NCBI GenBank assembly: GCA_964503315.1 | Contig: CAZCZL010000013.1 | Coordinates: forward strand, 38,938 to 102,937 | Direction of reading: 5' to 3' | From: FEB-12 sp964503315 | GTDB lineage: Bacteria > Zixibacteria > MSB-5A5 > GN15 > FEB-12 | DNA: 64,000 nt | Shown: piece by piece, positions 25,792 through 33,007 of the stretch | Layout: every line of letters begins with the position of its first letter | Numbering within the stretch: position 1 is the first letter of the stretch | Notes under the pieces: generated by a model | Seen by the model: the letters and a program-made list of their open reading frames with translations, nothing else | The model's database searches: none | Told to the model about the DNA's origin: nothing | Made by a program: the position numbers and the translations under genes

Positions 25792-27471
25792 ATGGCCGAT
25801 AAGTTCATTTTCACCATGTTGCGCCTGAACAAGTTCTATGGTCAGAAACAGGTGCTCAAAGAGATCAACCTCAGCTTTTTCCCCGGCGCTAAGATCGGCA
25901 TTGTCGGCGAAAACGGCTCCGGTAAGTCGACAGTCCTCAAGATCATGGCCGGCATGGATGACCACTTCCAGGGGACCGCGGAGATAACTCCCGGCTACAA
26001 ACGCGGCATCGTCCCGCAAGAACCACATCTCGACGAAGCGGCTACGGTCAAACAAAACCTCGAGGCTGCCTTTGGCGAAATCCAGAAACTGATGGCTGAA
26101 TACGACGCCATCACCGCCAAACTGGCCGAACCGCTCTCCGACGCGGAGATGGACAAGGCGATGACCCGCATGGGTGAACTGCAGGACAAGCTCGATGCCG
26201 CCGATGCCTGGAATCTTGACCAGAAGATCAACCGAGTTGCCGACGCGCTCTGCCTTCCCGATGATGACCGCAATGTCGCCACACTCTCCGGCGGTGAGAA
26301 ACGACGTGTCGCTCTCTGCAAGATCCTGCTCGAGCAGCCCGATCTCGTCCTGCTCGATGAGCCGACCAACCACCTCGACGCTGAGACGGTGGATTGGCTC
26401 GAAGCGCAATTGAAAGACTATCCCGGCACCGTCATCATAGTGACCCACGACCGCTATTTCCTCGACAATATCACCCGTTGGATCCTTGAACTGGAGAACG
26501 GCAAAGGGATCCCGTGGGAAGGGAATTACACCTCCTGGCTGGAGCAGAAACTTCAGCGACTCGCCGGTGAAGCCGCCCAGGAATCTCCCCGCCGCAAAAT
26601 GCTTGAGCGAGAGCTCGCCTGGATCCGGATGAGCAACAAAGACCGTCACGAGATGTCGCGCACTCGCTTGGCTGAATACGAGCAGTTGGTGGCCAAAGAG
26701 ACCGCCGCCTCAAAAGACGAGAACCATGTCATCACGATCGCCCCGGCTCCTCACCTCGGCGACCAGGTCGTAGAATTCGACAATGTCTCCAAAGGGTACG
26801 GTGACAATCTACTCATCAAAGATATGAGCTTTAAGCTCCCCAAAGCGGCGGTGGTTGGAGTCATTGGTCCCAACGGCGCGGGTAAAACCACACTCTTCAA
26901 GATGATCACCGGCGATGAAAAGCCGGATAGCGGCACGGTCAGTGTCGGCCCGACAGTCAAGCTCGCATATGTTGAACAGATGCGCGATTCGCTGAACAGC
27001 GACCTCCCGGTCATTCAGGCGGTCTGCGGCGGCGATGGCGACATTCCGTTCGGCAATCGCACCGTCCCGGCCCGTCAGTATCTCGCGCGCTTTGGGTTCA
27101 AAGGCCCTGACCAGCAGAAATCTGTGCAGGCGCTTTCAGGCGGTGAGCGGAACCGGGCACACCTCGCTCAGATCCTCAAGGCTGGTGGAAATCTGATCCT
27201 TCTCGACGAGCCAACTAACGATCTTGATGTCAACACGCTTCGTCTGCTCGAAGAAGCTATCCTCGCTTTCTCCGGCTGCGCCATGATCATCAGCCACGAC
27301 CGCTTCTTCCTCAACCGCGTCTGCACGCACCTGCTGGTCTTTGAGGGTGAAGGGAATGTCCGGTGGTTTGAAGGGAACTATCAGGAATACGAAGAGTGGC
27401 GGATGAAAGAACTCGGCAGTGGGCTGTTCGAGAATCGACGTAACCGCTACCGCAAACTGACGCGCATCTGA
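25792..27471 (+). CDS. ettA: energy-dependent translational throttle protein EttA (ABC-F)
   Basis: 559-aa ABC-F protein that binds the ribosomal E site and gates entry into elongation according to energy state. Two ATPase cassettes (Walker A GENGSGKST near 44 and GPNGAGKTT near 362; signatures LSGGEKRRVALCK and LSGGERNRAHLAQ) flank a linker. The arm/P-site tRNA-interaction motif region is preserved (LAWIRMSNKDRHEMSRTRLAEYEQL, about 280-305). Length and linker match EttA rather than Uup or resistance-type ABC-F proteins. Confidence 0.95.
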   Translation: MADKFIFTMLRLNKFYGQKQVLKEINLSFFPGAKIGIVGENGSGKSTVLKIMAGMDDHFQGTAEITPGYKRGIVPQEPHLDEAATVKQNLEAAFGEIQKLMAEYDAITAKLAEPLSDAEMDKAMTRMGELQDKLDAADAWNLDQKINRVADALCLPDDDRNVATLSGGEKRRVALCKILLEQPDLVLLDEPTNHLDAETVDWLEAQLKDYPGTVIIVTHDRYFLDNITRWILELENGKGIPWEGNYTSWLEQKLQRLAGEAAQESPRRKMLERELAWIRMSNKDRHEMSRTRLAEYEQLVAKETAASKDENHVITIAPAPHLGDQVVEFDNVSKGYGDNLLIKDMSFKLPKAAVVGVIGPNGAGKTTLFKMITGDEKPDSGTVSVGPTVKLAYVEQMRDSLNSDLPVIQAVCGGDGDIPFGNRTVPARQYLARFGFKGPDQQKSVQALSGGERNRAHLAQILKAGGNLILLDEPTNDLDVNTLRLLEEAILAFSGCAMIISHDRFFLNRVCTHLLVFEGEGNVRWFEGNYQEYEEWRMKELGSGLFENRRNRYRKLTRI

Positions 27472-27517
27472 CTTCTGGATTCAGAGACCTGGTCGATTGT
27501 TCGGTCAGGCCTCTCTC

Positions 27518-28405
27518 TCAACTCGCGTTGGCATCCTTGTTGGCTGCCTCTCGAAGTTCCTTGTACGTCTGACCCATCATCGCTCCAATGATGAACACCG
27601 CAGACGAGTAGTATATCCAGAGTCCGAGCATTACCGCCACCACATACGCGCCGTAGATCTTCTTCAGGCTGGCCGTGTGCAACACATACAGACCAAACGC
27701 TTCTTTCGCCAGAAACCAGAGTATGGTCGCGGAGAGCGCAGCGATCATGACAACCCGCATCGGTTGCCGCCGTTGCGGCACCGCCAGATAGAGAGTGGCG
27801 TACCCTCCCAAAATCAGTACGACCGTCACCAGATGGACTATATAGCGCTGGGCCATCTCAAGATCAAACTTCTGAAGTGCCTTGAGCTTGCTCGCCATCG
27901 CCAGTGCGACATCGGTCAGCGGAACAACACCTATCGACAGCACGAAGTAAGCCATGACCAGCAAGACAATCCCCAGGTCGCGAAACTTGTCCTTGTAGAT
28001 ACGCGATCCCCCCTGTACGCGAAAGACCGCGTTGAGCACCGTTCGCATACTCGAGAACAGCCCACTCGACGCCAGCAACAGACCAAGGATACCTATCAAT
28101 CCCGCGGCATTCTTATAGATGCGGAACTCCTCCGCCCGAGCGAATACCACCGACTTGAGCGAATCGGCAAATTGCTGATGTGGCACGACCCTATCGATAA
28201 ACTGCCCTATCTCAGCCACGAGAGCGGTTTTCTCAAAGACCAATCCAAGCACCGAAAACGCGATGAGTCCAAGCGGGATGATGCAGAAAACCAGCGAAAA
28301 CGCCAGTCCGCCGGACATCAGGAACAGATGGTGCTCCCCCGCTTTGTGGTTCATAGTCGTGATGAACCGCCAGATATATAATAAGATATGCTTTACTTTC
28401 TTCAT
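27518..28405 (-). CDS. YihY/BrkB family inner-membrane protein
   Basis: About 295 aa with six predicted transmembrane helices and the family pattern LFLMSGGLAFSLVFCIIPLGLIAFS near the N terminus, a SSMRTVLNAVFRV segment, and IYGAYVVAVMLGLWIYYSSAVFIIGA near the C terminus. The family was once called RNase BN by mistake; the molecular function is unknown. The start is uncertain: ATG at 28405 abuts an AAGGAG, while a TTG at 28423 in the same frame has no site. It is convergent with ettA. Confidence 0.87.
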   Translation of the reverse strand: MKKVKHILLYIWRFITTMNHKAGEHHLFLMSGGLAFSLVFCIIPLGLIAFSVLGLVFEKTALVAEIGQFIDRVVPHQQFADSLKSVVFARAEEFRIYKNAAGLIGILGLLLASSGLFSSMRTVLNAVFRVQGGSRIYKDKFRDLGIVLLVMAYFVLSIGVVPLTDVALAMASKLKALQKFDLEMAQRYIVHLVTVVLILGGYATLYLAVPQRRQPMRVVMIAALSATILWFLAKEAFGLYVLHTASLKKIYGAYVVAVMLGLWIYYSSAVFIIGAMMGQTYKELREAANKDANAS

Positions 28406-28510
28406 CTCCTTCAAATATACCAATCAACAATTGCCGCCGCCAGATTTTTGCGGTGCCATACCTGCCTGAAAAGCCTTGTATCTACTTGCCGAAGTCGTAT
28501 CTTCCCCCTC

Positions 28511-29269
28511 ATGCTTGATTCACACCACAAATTCTTCACTGTCGCCGAACGGCCCGATCTTGAGGCAAAGATCCATGAACTGACCTCGGCCTCCTGGCCC
28601 GCGTTCATGTACGAGAACGAAATTGCCAACGTGAACTTCAAATATCTCTTCTCCGACTTTCCGCAGTATCAATTGGCTTTGGTCGACACTCGCGATGACT
28701 CGGTCGTCGCCCAGGGGAACTCCATCAGCTTCTATTGGGATCACCCGATTGACCAACTTCCCGATGAGGGCTGGGAATGGGTCTTAATAAAAGGGATCGA
28801 AGATCTCCGCGCCGGACGAACCCCCAATTGCCAATCCGCCCTGCAAATCTGCATTAGTTCGGGACTGCGGAGCAAGGGTGTCAGCGGCGAGGTAGTCAAG
28901 TTCATGCGAAGTCTTGGCGGCAAGAACGGTATCCCCCACATGGTCGCGCCGGTCCGCCCTAATCGCAAAGCCGACTATCCGCTTATCTCGATGGATGATT
29001 ACATTACATGGAAAACTGACGAAGGTCTTCCCTTCGACGCCTGGATGCGCGTCCACGCCCGCATCGGAGCCCGCGTCGTGTCAGTTTGCCACAAGGCGTT
29101 CTGGGTGAAGAATACGATCGCCAATTGGGAAAAGTGGACCGGACTGAAATTCAAGCAGTCTGGTCAGTTCATTATCCCTGGGGCACTGAATCCGATCGAG
29201 ATTGATCTGAAGGCTGACCTTGGGGTCTACTGCGAACCAAACGTCTGGATGTATCACCCCCCGAAATGA
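28511..29269 (+). CDS. GNAT-like acyltransferase, substrate unknown
   Basis: 252 aa from the ATG at 28511 (MLDSHHKFFTVAERPDLEAKI); the frame is open upstream to 28388 but that segment overlaps the divergent YihY start. From memory the sequence resembles a group of GNAT-fold transferases common in Actinobacteria, with LQICISSGLRSKGVSGEVVKFM in the acetyl-CoA loop position and a diagnostic VAPVRPNRKADYPL plus C-terminal EPNVWMYH. Substrate not known. It converges on the aminotransferase gene 15 bases away. Confidence 0.72.
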   Translation: MLDSHHKFFTVAERPDLEAKIHELTSASWPAFMYENEIANVNFKYLFSDFPQYQLALVDTRDDSVVAQGNSISFYWDHPIDQLPDEGWEWVLIKGIEDLRAGRTPNCQSALQICISSGLRSKGVSGEVVKFMRSLGGKNGIPHMVAPVRPNRKADYPLISMDDYITWKTDEGLPFDAWMRVHARIGARVVSVCHKAFWVKNTIANWEKWTGLKFKQSGQFIIPGALNPIEIDLKADLGVYCEPNVWMYHPPK

Positions 29270-29283
29270 GAAGGATCGTCGAT

Positions 29284-30399
29284 TTATTGGTGCCAAAACG
29301 GCGCTAGTCTGCGAATCCCCTCTTCGATCTGATCAGGCTTTGCCGCGAAGCTGACTCTAACATACTCTCGTCCCTGTTCGCCGAACGCCAGACCGGGGAT
29401 CACCACCACATCCGCTTCATCGCGAATCCTCAGCACAAAGCCAATGGGGTCTGCGGTTGCGGACATTGGCAACCTCATGAAATGGTAGAACGACCCGTCC
29501 GGCGGTCTCTCCTCGACTCCAAAATGTTCGCGCTTGGCCTCCCGAACCGCTTCCCATCGCGCGTACAACTCCACTCGTGCCGCGCAGTGTATCTCCTCAC
29601 TCTGCTCTACAAGCGCCAGTGCCGCTTTCTGCGCGACATATGATGGCGAGGTCGTCGCATAACTATGCACCGTTCGTGCCGGTGCGAGTATATCGGGACT
29701 CCCCACCATCCACCCCACCCGCAACCCCGGCGCCCCCCACCCTTTGCTGACTGAACTGACTACCACGCCATATGTTGAAACTTCCCGAAGACTCGGTGGC
29801 CGCGTCTCAAAATAGAGATCGCGATAAACCTCATCTGATATCAGCAAGACTCCTCGTTCACGACACGCTTCCGCGACCAACCGCAACTCATCGGCGGTAC
29901 ATCCCGCTCCTGTCGGATTCGACGGATGATTCACTATCACCGCCTTGACCTTCGAATCGTCAAGTCGCGCGAGTACTTCGTCCGGGTTTAATCTGAATCT
30001 ATTCGGTTGATCGAGCGGATAATAAACTGGCTCGGCTTGCGCGAATCGCACCAGATTGGGGTAAGTGACAAACCCCGGATCAGGCAACAGCACTTTCTCT
30101 CCCGGCCCCACCCACGACTGGATCAACGAGAACAGACCCCCGATCGACCCCTGTGTTATCACCACTTCATCAAACGTAACCCCGTAATATTTCGCGACCG
30201 CGTGCCGAAGTTCCGGCAATCCTGTCCCCGCCCCGTATGGCGCGCGGCCGGACCATTCACGCAGTACTTTCTGCGCCGGTTCCGGCAGATCCCAGGTCGG
30301 TTCGCCAATCCCCAACGGTATCGCTGTCGGTCGAGCGCCTTCGGCAATCTGCCGTATCAAGCTGATATCCAAAGAACCTATCCGCGAAGCCCGTTCCAT
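29284..30399 (-). CDS. class I/II pyridoxal-phosphate aminotransferase, probably aromatic
   Basis: 371-aa fold-type I aminotransferase. PLP-site features are NHPSNPTG at 157-164, SDEVYRDL at 188-195, and the Schiff-base Lys K219 in SSVSKGWGAPGLRVGW; the substrate carboxylate-binding Arg lies in YVRVSFA near the C terminus. It is the last gene of an operon with chorismate mutase, DAHP synthase and prephenate dehydrogenase, starting one base after the dehydrogenase stop. It therefore most likely converts 4-hydroxyphenylpyruvate to tyrosine. That assignment comes from context; by sequence alone it could also be an aspartate aminotransferase. Confidence 0.9.
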   Translation of the reverse strand: MERASRIGSLDISLIRQIAEGARPTAIPLGIGEPTWDLPEPAQKVLREWSGRAPYGAGTGLPELRHAVAKYYGVTFDEVVITQGSIGGLFSLIQSWVGPGEKVLLPDPGFVTYPNLVRFAQAEPVYYPLDQPNRFRLNPDEVLARLDDSKVKAVIVNHPSNPTGAGCTADELRLVAEACRERGVLLISDEVYRDLYFETRPPSLREVSTYGVVVSSVSKGWGAPGLRVGWMVGSPDILAPARTVHSYATTSPSYVAQKAALALVEQSEEIHCAARVELYARWEAVREAKREHFGVEERPPDGSFYHFMRLPMSATADPIGFVLRIRDEADVVVIPGLAFGEQGREYVRVSFAAKPDQIEEGIRRLAPFWHQ

Positions 30400-30400
30400 C

Positions 30401-31270
30401 CTATTGCTTCTTCCCCCGCTTGCTCTCTTTGTGCGCTTGTTTCACATATTGCGACAAATCAGCCGAATCGGTCTTGTTGATCAATTTCCGCAATTTGGCC
30501 AACTCCGACTCCATCCGGGTTATTGCCTTGGTCACTTCAGTGCGATTACTCTGTAGCAGGTTCTTCGTCAGCTCCGGTGATGATTTCGCTACTCGCGTCG
30601 CGCTCTTAAGGCTCCCACCCGCCAATCGCCACAGCAGTTTATCGCTCTGCCCGGTCTCGGCGGTCACCTGAACCAGGGCCGTCGCGATCGCATACGGCAA
30701 ATGGCTGGTTTGCGCCAGCAGTCGGTCATGCCTCTTCGCGCCGATCATCAATGGCTCCCCGCCGAGTGACTGTATTATCTGTTTGACTAAGCGTATTTGG
30801 GCAGGCTTGGCCCTTGTCGCCGGAGTCATAGTGATGATCTTCTCTTGGAACAGCCCGACAGTCGCCGACTCTATCCCCTCTCCCTCCGTTCCGGCGATCG
30901 GGTGAAGGCTCACGTATCCCGCTTTCGGCTTCAGCCGCTCCACCGCCTGGAGTATCTCGACTTTGGTACTTGCGACATCTACGCAGAGGCTTCCGGACGG
31001 AAGCATCTCAATCACCGAGGGAAGCATCCGAAGAGTCACGTCGATCGGCGTCGCCAGTATCACGATTTCCGCGGAGTTCAATCCTGCCCGTAGGTTTGCC
31101 ACCGTCTGGTCGACAGCGCCTCGTTCCAGGGCTCGCGTCATTACCGCTTTATGCGAATCGAAGCCGATAACGCGCGACACAATTCGTCTCCCGACCAGAT
31201 CAAGCCCTATTGAGCCACCGATCTGACCAAGACCGACTATAAGCGCGGTCATCTCGCCAAGATTTTTCAT
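30401..31270 (-). CDS. tyrA: prephenate dehydrogenase
   Basis: Oxidatively decarboxylates prephenate to 4-hydroxyphenylpyruvate in tyrosine synthesis. The 289-aa protein begins with an NAD(P)-binding Rossmann motif (IVGLGQIGGSIGLDLVGRR), has the ATPIDVTLRMLP and HPIAGTEGEGIESA segments (the His implicated in catalysis), and a dimerisation domain with LAQTSHLPYAIATALV. No ACT or chorismate mutase domain is fused; the mutase is a separate upstream gene. A 25-residue Lys/Ser-rich tail ends the protein. It overlaps the DAHP synthase gene by four bases. Confidence 0.94.
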   Translation of the reverse strand: MKNLGEMTALIVGLGQIGGSIGLDLVGRRIVSRVIGFDSHKAVMTRALERGAVDQTVANLRAGLNSAEIVILATPIDVTLRMLPSVIEMLPSGSLCVDVASTKVEILQAVERLKPKAGYVSLHPIAGTEGEGIESATVGLFQEKIITMTPATRAKPAQIRLVKQIIQSLGGEPLMIGAKRHDRLLAQTSHLPYAIATALVQVTAETGQSDKLLWRLAGGSLKSATRVAKSSPELTKNLLQSNRTEVTKAITRMESELAKLRKLINKTDSADLSQYVKQAHKESKRGKKQ

Positions 31271-32280
31271 ACTGTCCGTTTGACTGCCTGTGCCACGTGC
31301 TCCAGATCATTCATTAGTTCGGCAAAATCCGCCGGATACATACTCTGAACACCGTCAGAGAGGGCGCGTTCCGGGTCCGGATGAACCTCGATGATCAATC
31401 CATCCGCCCCGGTCGCTATCGATCCTTTCGAGACCGGCCCGACCAACTCACGCTTTCCGACCGCGTGACTCGGGTCGACGATCACCGGAAGATGACTCAA
31501 CTGCTTGAGTATCGGCACCGCCGATATATCCAGCGTGTTGCGCGTCCATTTCTCAAAACTCCGTATCCCTCGTTCACAAAGCAACACATTCGGATTCCCG
31601 TTCGACAGAATATACTCTGCCGACATCAGCAGCTCCTCGATCGTCGCCATCAACCCGCGCTTCAACAGCACCGGTTTGTGGCTTTTGCCGCACTCCTCCA
31701 ACAGCGAGAAGTTCTGCATATTGCGCGCGCCAATCTGAAGTACATCCGCGTAACTCGCGACCAGCGGAACATCCTGTGGCGACACCACCTCGGTCACCAC
31801 CGGCATGCCGAACTTCTCTCCGACTTCTTTGAGAATGACCAATCCCGGCTCCCCGAGTCCCTGGAAACTGTACGGCGATGTTCTTGGCTTAAACGCTCCG
31901 CCTCTCAGAATCTTCGCCCCCGCCTTCGCGACCGCCTCGGCCGATGCCATCATCTGGTCGTGAGTCTCTACCGCGCACGGCCCGGCCATCACCACAACTT
32001 GTTTTCCCCCGATTGCGACGTTTCCCACAGAAATGATCGAATCTTCCGGCTTGAACTCCCGACTCGATAGTTTGAACGGCTTGAGGATCGGCACGACCGA
32101 TTCAACGCCGATCAGCGTCTGAAAGACCGCCGGGTCAACTACTTTGCCGTTGCCGACTACGCCGATAATCGTCTTCTTCTCGCCTCGCGACAGATGCGGA
32201 CGAAACCCCAACTCCTGTATCCGCTCCAGCACATGCTGGAGACGTTCTTCCGTGGCGTCCGAGCGCATCACAATGATCAT
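31267..32280 (-). CDS. aroF: 3-deoxy-7-phosphoheptulonate synthase (DAHP synthase, aroF type)
   Basis: First enzyme of the shikimate pathway. The 337-aa protein has an N-terminal regulatory domain of about 70 residues (MIIVMRSDATEERLQHVLERI) like that of the Thermotoga maritima enzyme, where it binds tyrosine or phenylalanine for feedback inhibition. The catalytic barrel follows, with VVMAGPCAVE, LRGGAFKPRTSPYSFQG, LQIGARNMQNFSLL, LLKRGL and VDPSHAVGKRELV. It sits between aroH and tyrA with four-base overlaps on both sides, so all are translated together. Confidence 0.95.
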   Translation of the reverse strand: MIIVMRSDATEERLQHVLERIQELGFRPHLSRGEKKTIIGVVGNGKVVDPAVFQTLIGVESVVPILKPFKLSSREFKPEDSIISVGNVAIGGKQVVVMAGPCAVETHDQMMASAEAVAKAGAKILRGGAFKPRTSPYSFQGLGEPGLVILKEVGEKFGMPVVTEVVSPQDVPLVASYADVLQIGARNMQNFSLLEECGKSHKPVLLKRGLMATIEELLMSAEYILSNGNPNVLLCERGIRSFEKWTRNTLDISAVPILKQLSHLPVIVDPSHAVGKRELVGPVSKGSIATGADGLIIEVHPDPERALSDGVQSMYPADFAELMNDLEHVAQAVKRTV

Positions 32281-32654
32281 ACGGGATCTCCTTCGGTGAG
32301 GTCGGGGCGTAACTGCCTCGCCTCGCGCAGATATTGGTGTTTTATCTCTTGCGGCGTTCTGGTGGTGTTGACGAGTAGAAGTACCCGCACCACCGATCGC
32401 ATCGCGCCCGGAACATCGATCTCCTGTGCGCAGATCAACGGTACGGTCGGCCAGTGGAGACCGCGTACCGCGTACGCCGGGAACTCGGCCGTCAGATCCG
32501 GTGTCGCCGTGAACATGATCCCCGCGATATCATCCGGTTCCAACTGGTTTTCCCGGACGATCGCCACCAGCAACTCCCTCGTTGCCGAGGTTATCGCCTC
32601 TTTGCTGTTCGCGTCGACCGTCACGGCCCCGCGTATGCCACGCACTGCTGTCAT
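32277..32654 (-). CDS. aroH: chorismate mutase, AroH class
   Basis: Converts chorismate to prephenate. The 125-aa monofunctional protein matches the Bacillus subtilis AroH class by VRGIRGAVTVDANSKEAI at the N terminus, the FTATPDLTAEFPAYAVR active-site region and HVLLLVNT-like strand VRVLLLVNTTRTPQEIKHQYL. An AAGGAG lies eight bases before the ATG. First gene of the tyrosine operon, immediately downstream of an attenuator. Confidence 0.95.
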   Translation of the reverse strand: MTAVRGIRGAVTVDANSKEAITSATRELLVAIVRENQLEPDDIAGIMFTATPDLTAEFPAYAVRGLHWPTVPLICAQEIDVPGAMRSVVRVLLLVNTTRTPQEIKHQYLREARQLRPDLTEGDPV

Positions 32655-32687
32655 CTGCTGTCTCCTTGCGGAGGATCATGGTCTATG

Positions 32688-32719
32688 AAAAAGGCCCGCT
32701 GCCTTTCGGTAGCGGGCCT
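32688..32719 (-). terminator. attenuator terminator of the tyrosine operon
   Basis: On the minus strand AGGCCCGCT and AGCGGGCCT form a 9-bp stem; inside, CC and GG close a GAAA tetraloop across one A-C mismatch. A run of five T follows immediately. It lies between the Tyr-rich leader peptide and aroH, 34 bases before the aroH ATG. The 5' arm (CCCGCTACCG, 32707-32716) can alternatively pair with CGGTAGTGGG at 32758-32767, which would prevent hairpin formation. Confidence 0.9.
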
Positions 32720-32741
32720 GGGTATCTTGCTGACTACTCTG

Positions 32742-32852
32742 TCAGACTGACATACCACCCACTACCGGGTAGAGAGAATAGTAGTAATAGCCCCAATATC
32801 GGGCGGCATCATCGGTGGAAAGAGAAGCAATGTAGGATGTCTGGACTACCAT
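32742..32852 (-). CDS. tyrosine-rich leader peptide of aroH-aroF-tyrA operon
   Basis: A 36-codon open frame not long enough for usual gene callers. It starts at ATG 32852 behind AGGAG (ten bases upstream) and ends at TGA 32744-32742. It encodes seven Tyr and no Phe; residues 19-28 read YWGYYYYSLY, with four consecutive Tyr codons. A consensus promoter lies just upstream and an intrinsic terminator 23 bases downstream. The bases of Tyr codons 22-24 (TTACTAC, 32781-32787) can pair with GTAGTGG (32757-32763, overlapping the 2-arm), giving the 1:2, 2:3, 3:4 alternatives of a classical amino-acid attenuator. Ribosome stalling at Tyr codons when charged tRNA-Tyr is scarce is predicted to favour the 2:3 antiterminator and expression of the operon. 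Confidence 0.88.
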   Translation of the reverse strand: MVVQTSYIASLSTDDAARYWGYYYYSLYPVVGGMSV

Positions 32853-32876
32853 CGAGCAATATCTCCTGGTGTTTCC

Positions 32877-32904
32877 AGTATACCGCAAAGTCCAATTTTG
32901 TCAA
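32877..32904 (-). promoter_or_regulatory. sigma-70 promoter of the tyrosine operon
   Basis: On the minus strand, TTGACA (32904-32899) and TATACT (32882-32877) with a 16-base spacer, a near-perfect consensus. Transcription should start near 32870, only a few bases before the leader peptide's ribosome-binding site. Confidence 0.82.
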
Positions 32905-32961
32905 GATGGATTCTTTCGGTCGCCTATTGACCGCAGGACAACTGTTCTCTGAATGAACAGC

Positions 32962-32986
32962 GGGGCTCCCGATCCACAGGAGCCCC
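32962..32986 (-). terminator. terminator-like hairpin after 5'-nucleotidase gene
   Basis: GGGGCTCC (32962-32969) and GGAGCCCC (32979-32986) form an 8-bp GC-rich stem 22 bases after the minus-strand stop at 33008. No strong T-run follows. It would insulate the nucleotidase from the tyrosine operon promoter downstream. Confidence 0.45.
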
Positions 32987-33007
32987 GGCCTTTAGATTGA
33001 CTGCCTC

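Noticed and set aside
27497..28381. 294-codon open frame on the plus strand
   Set aside because: It is antisense to the YihY/BrkB gene. The translation is His/Arg/Gln-rich with no domain and no ribosome-binding site.
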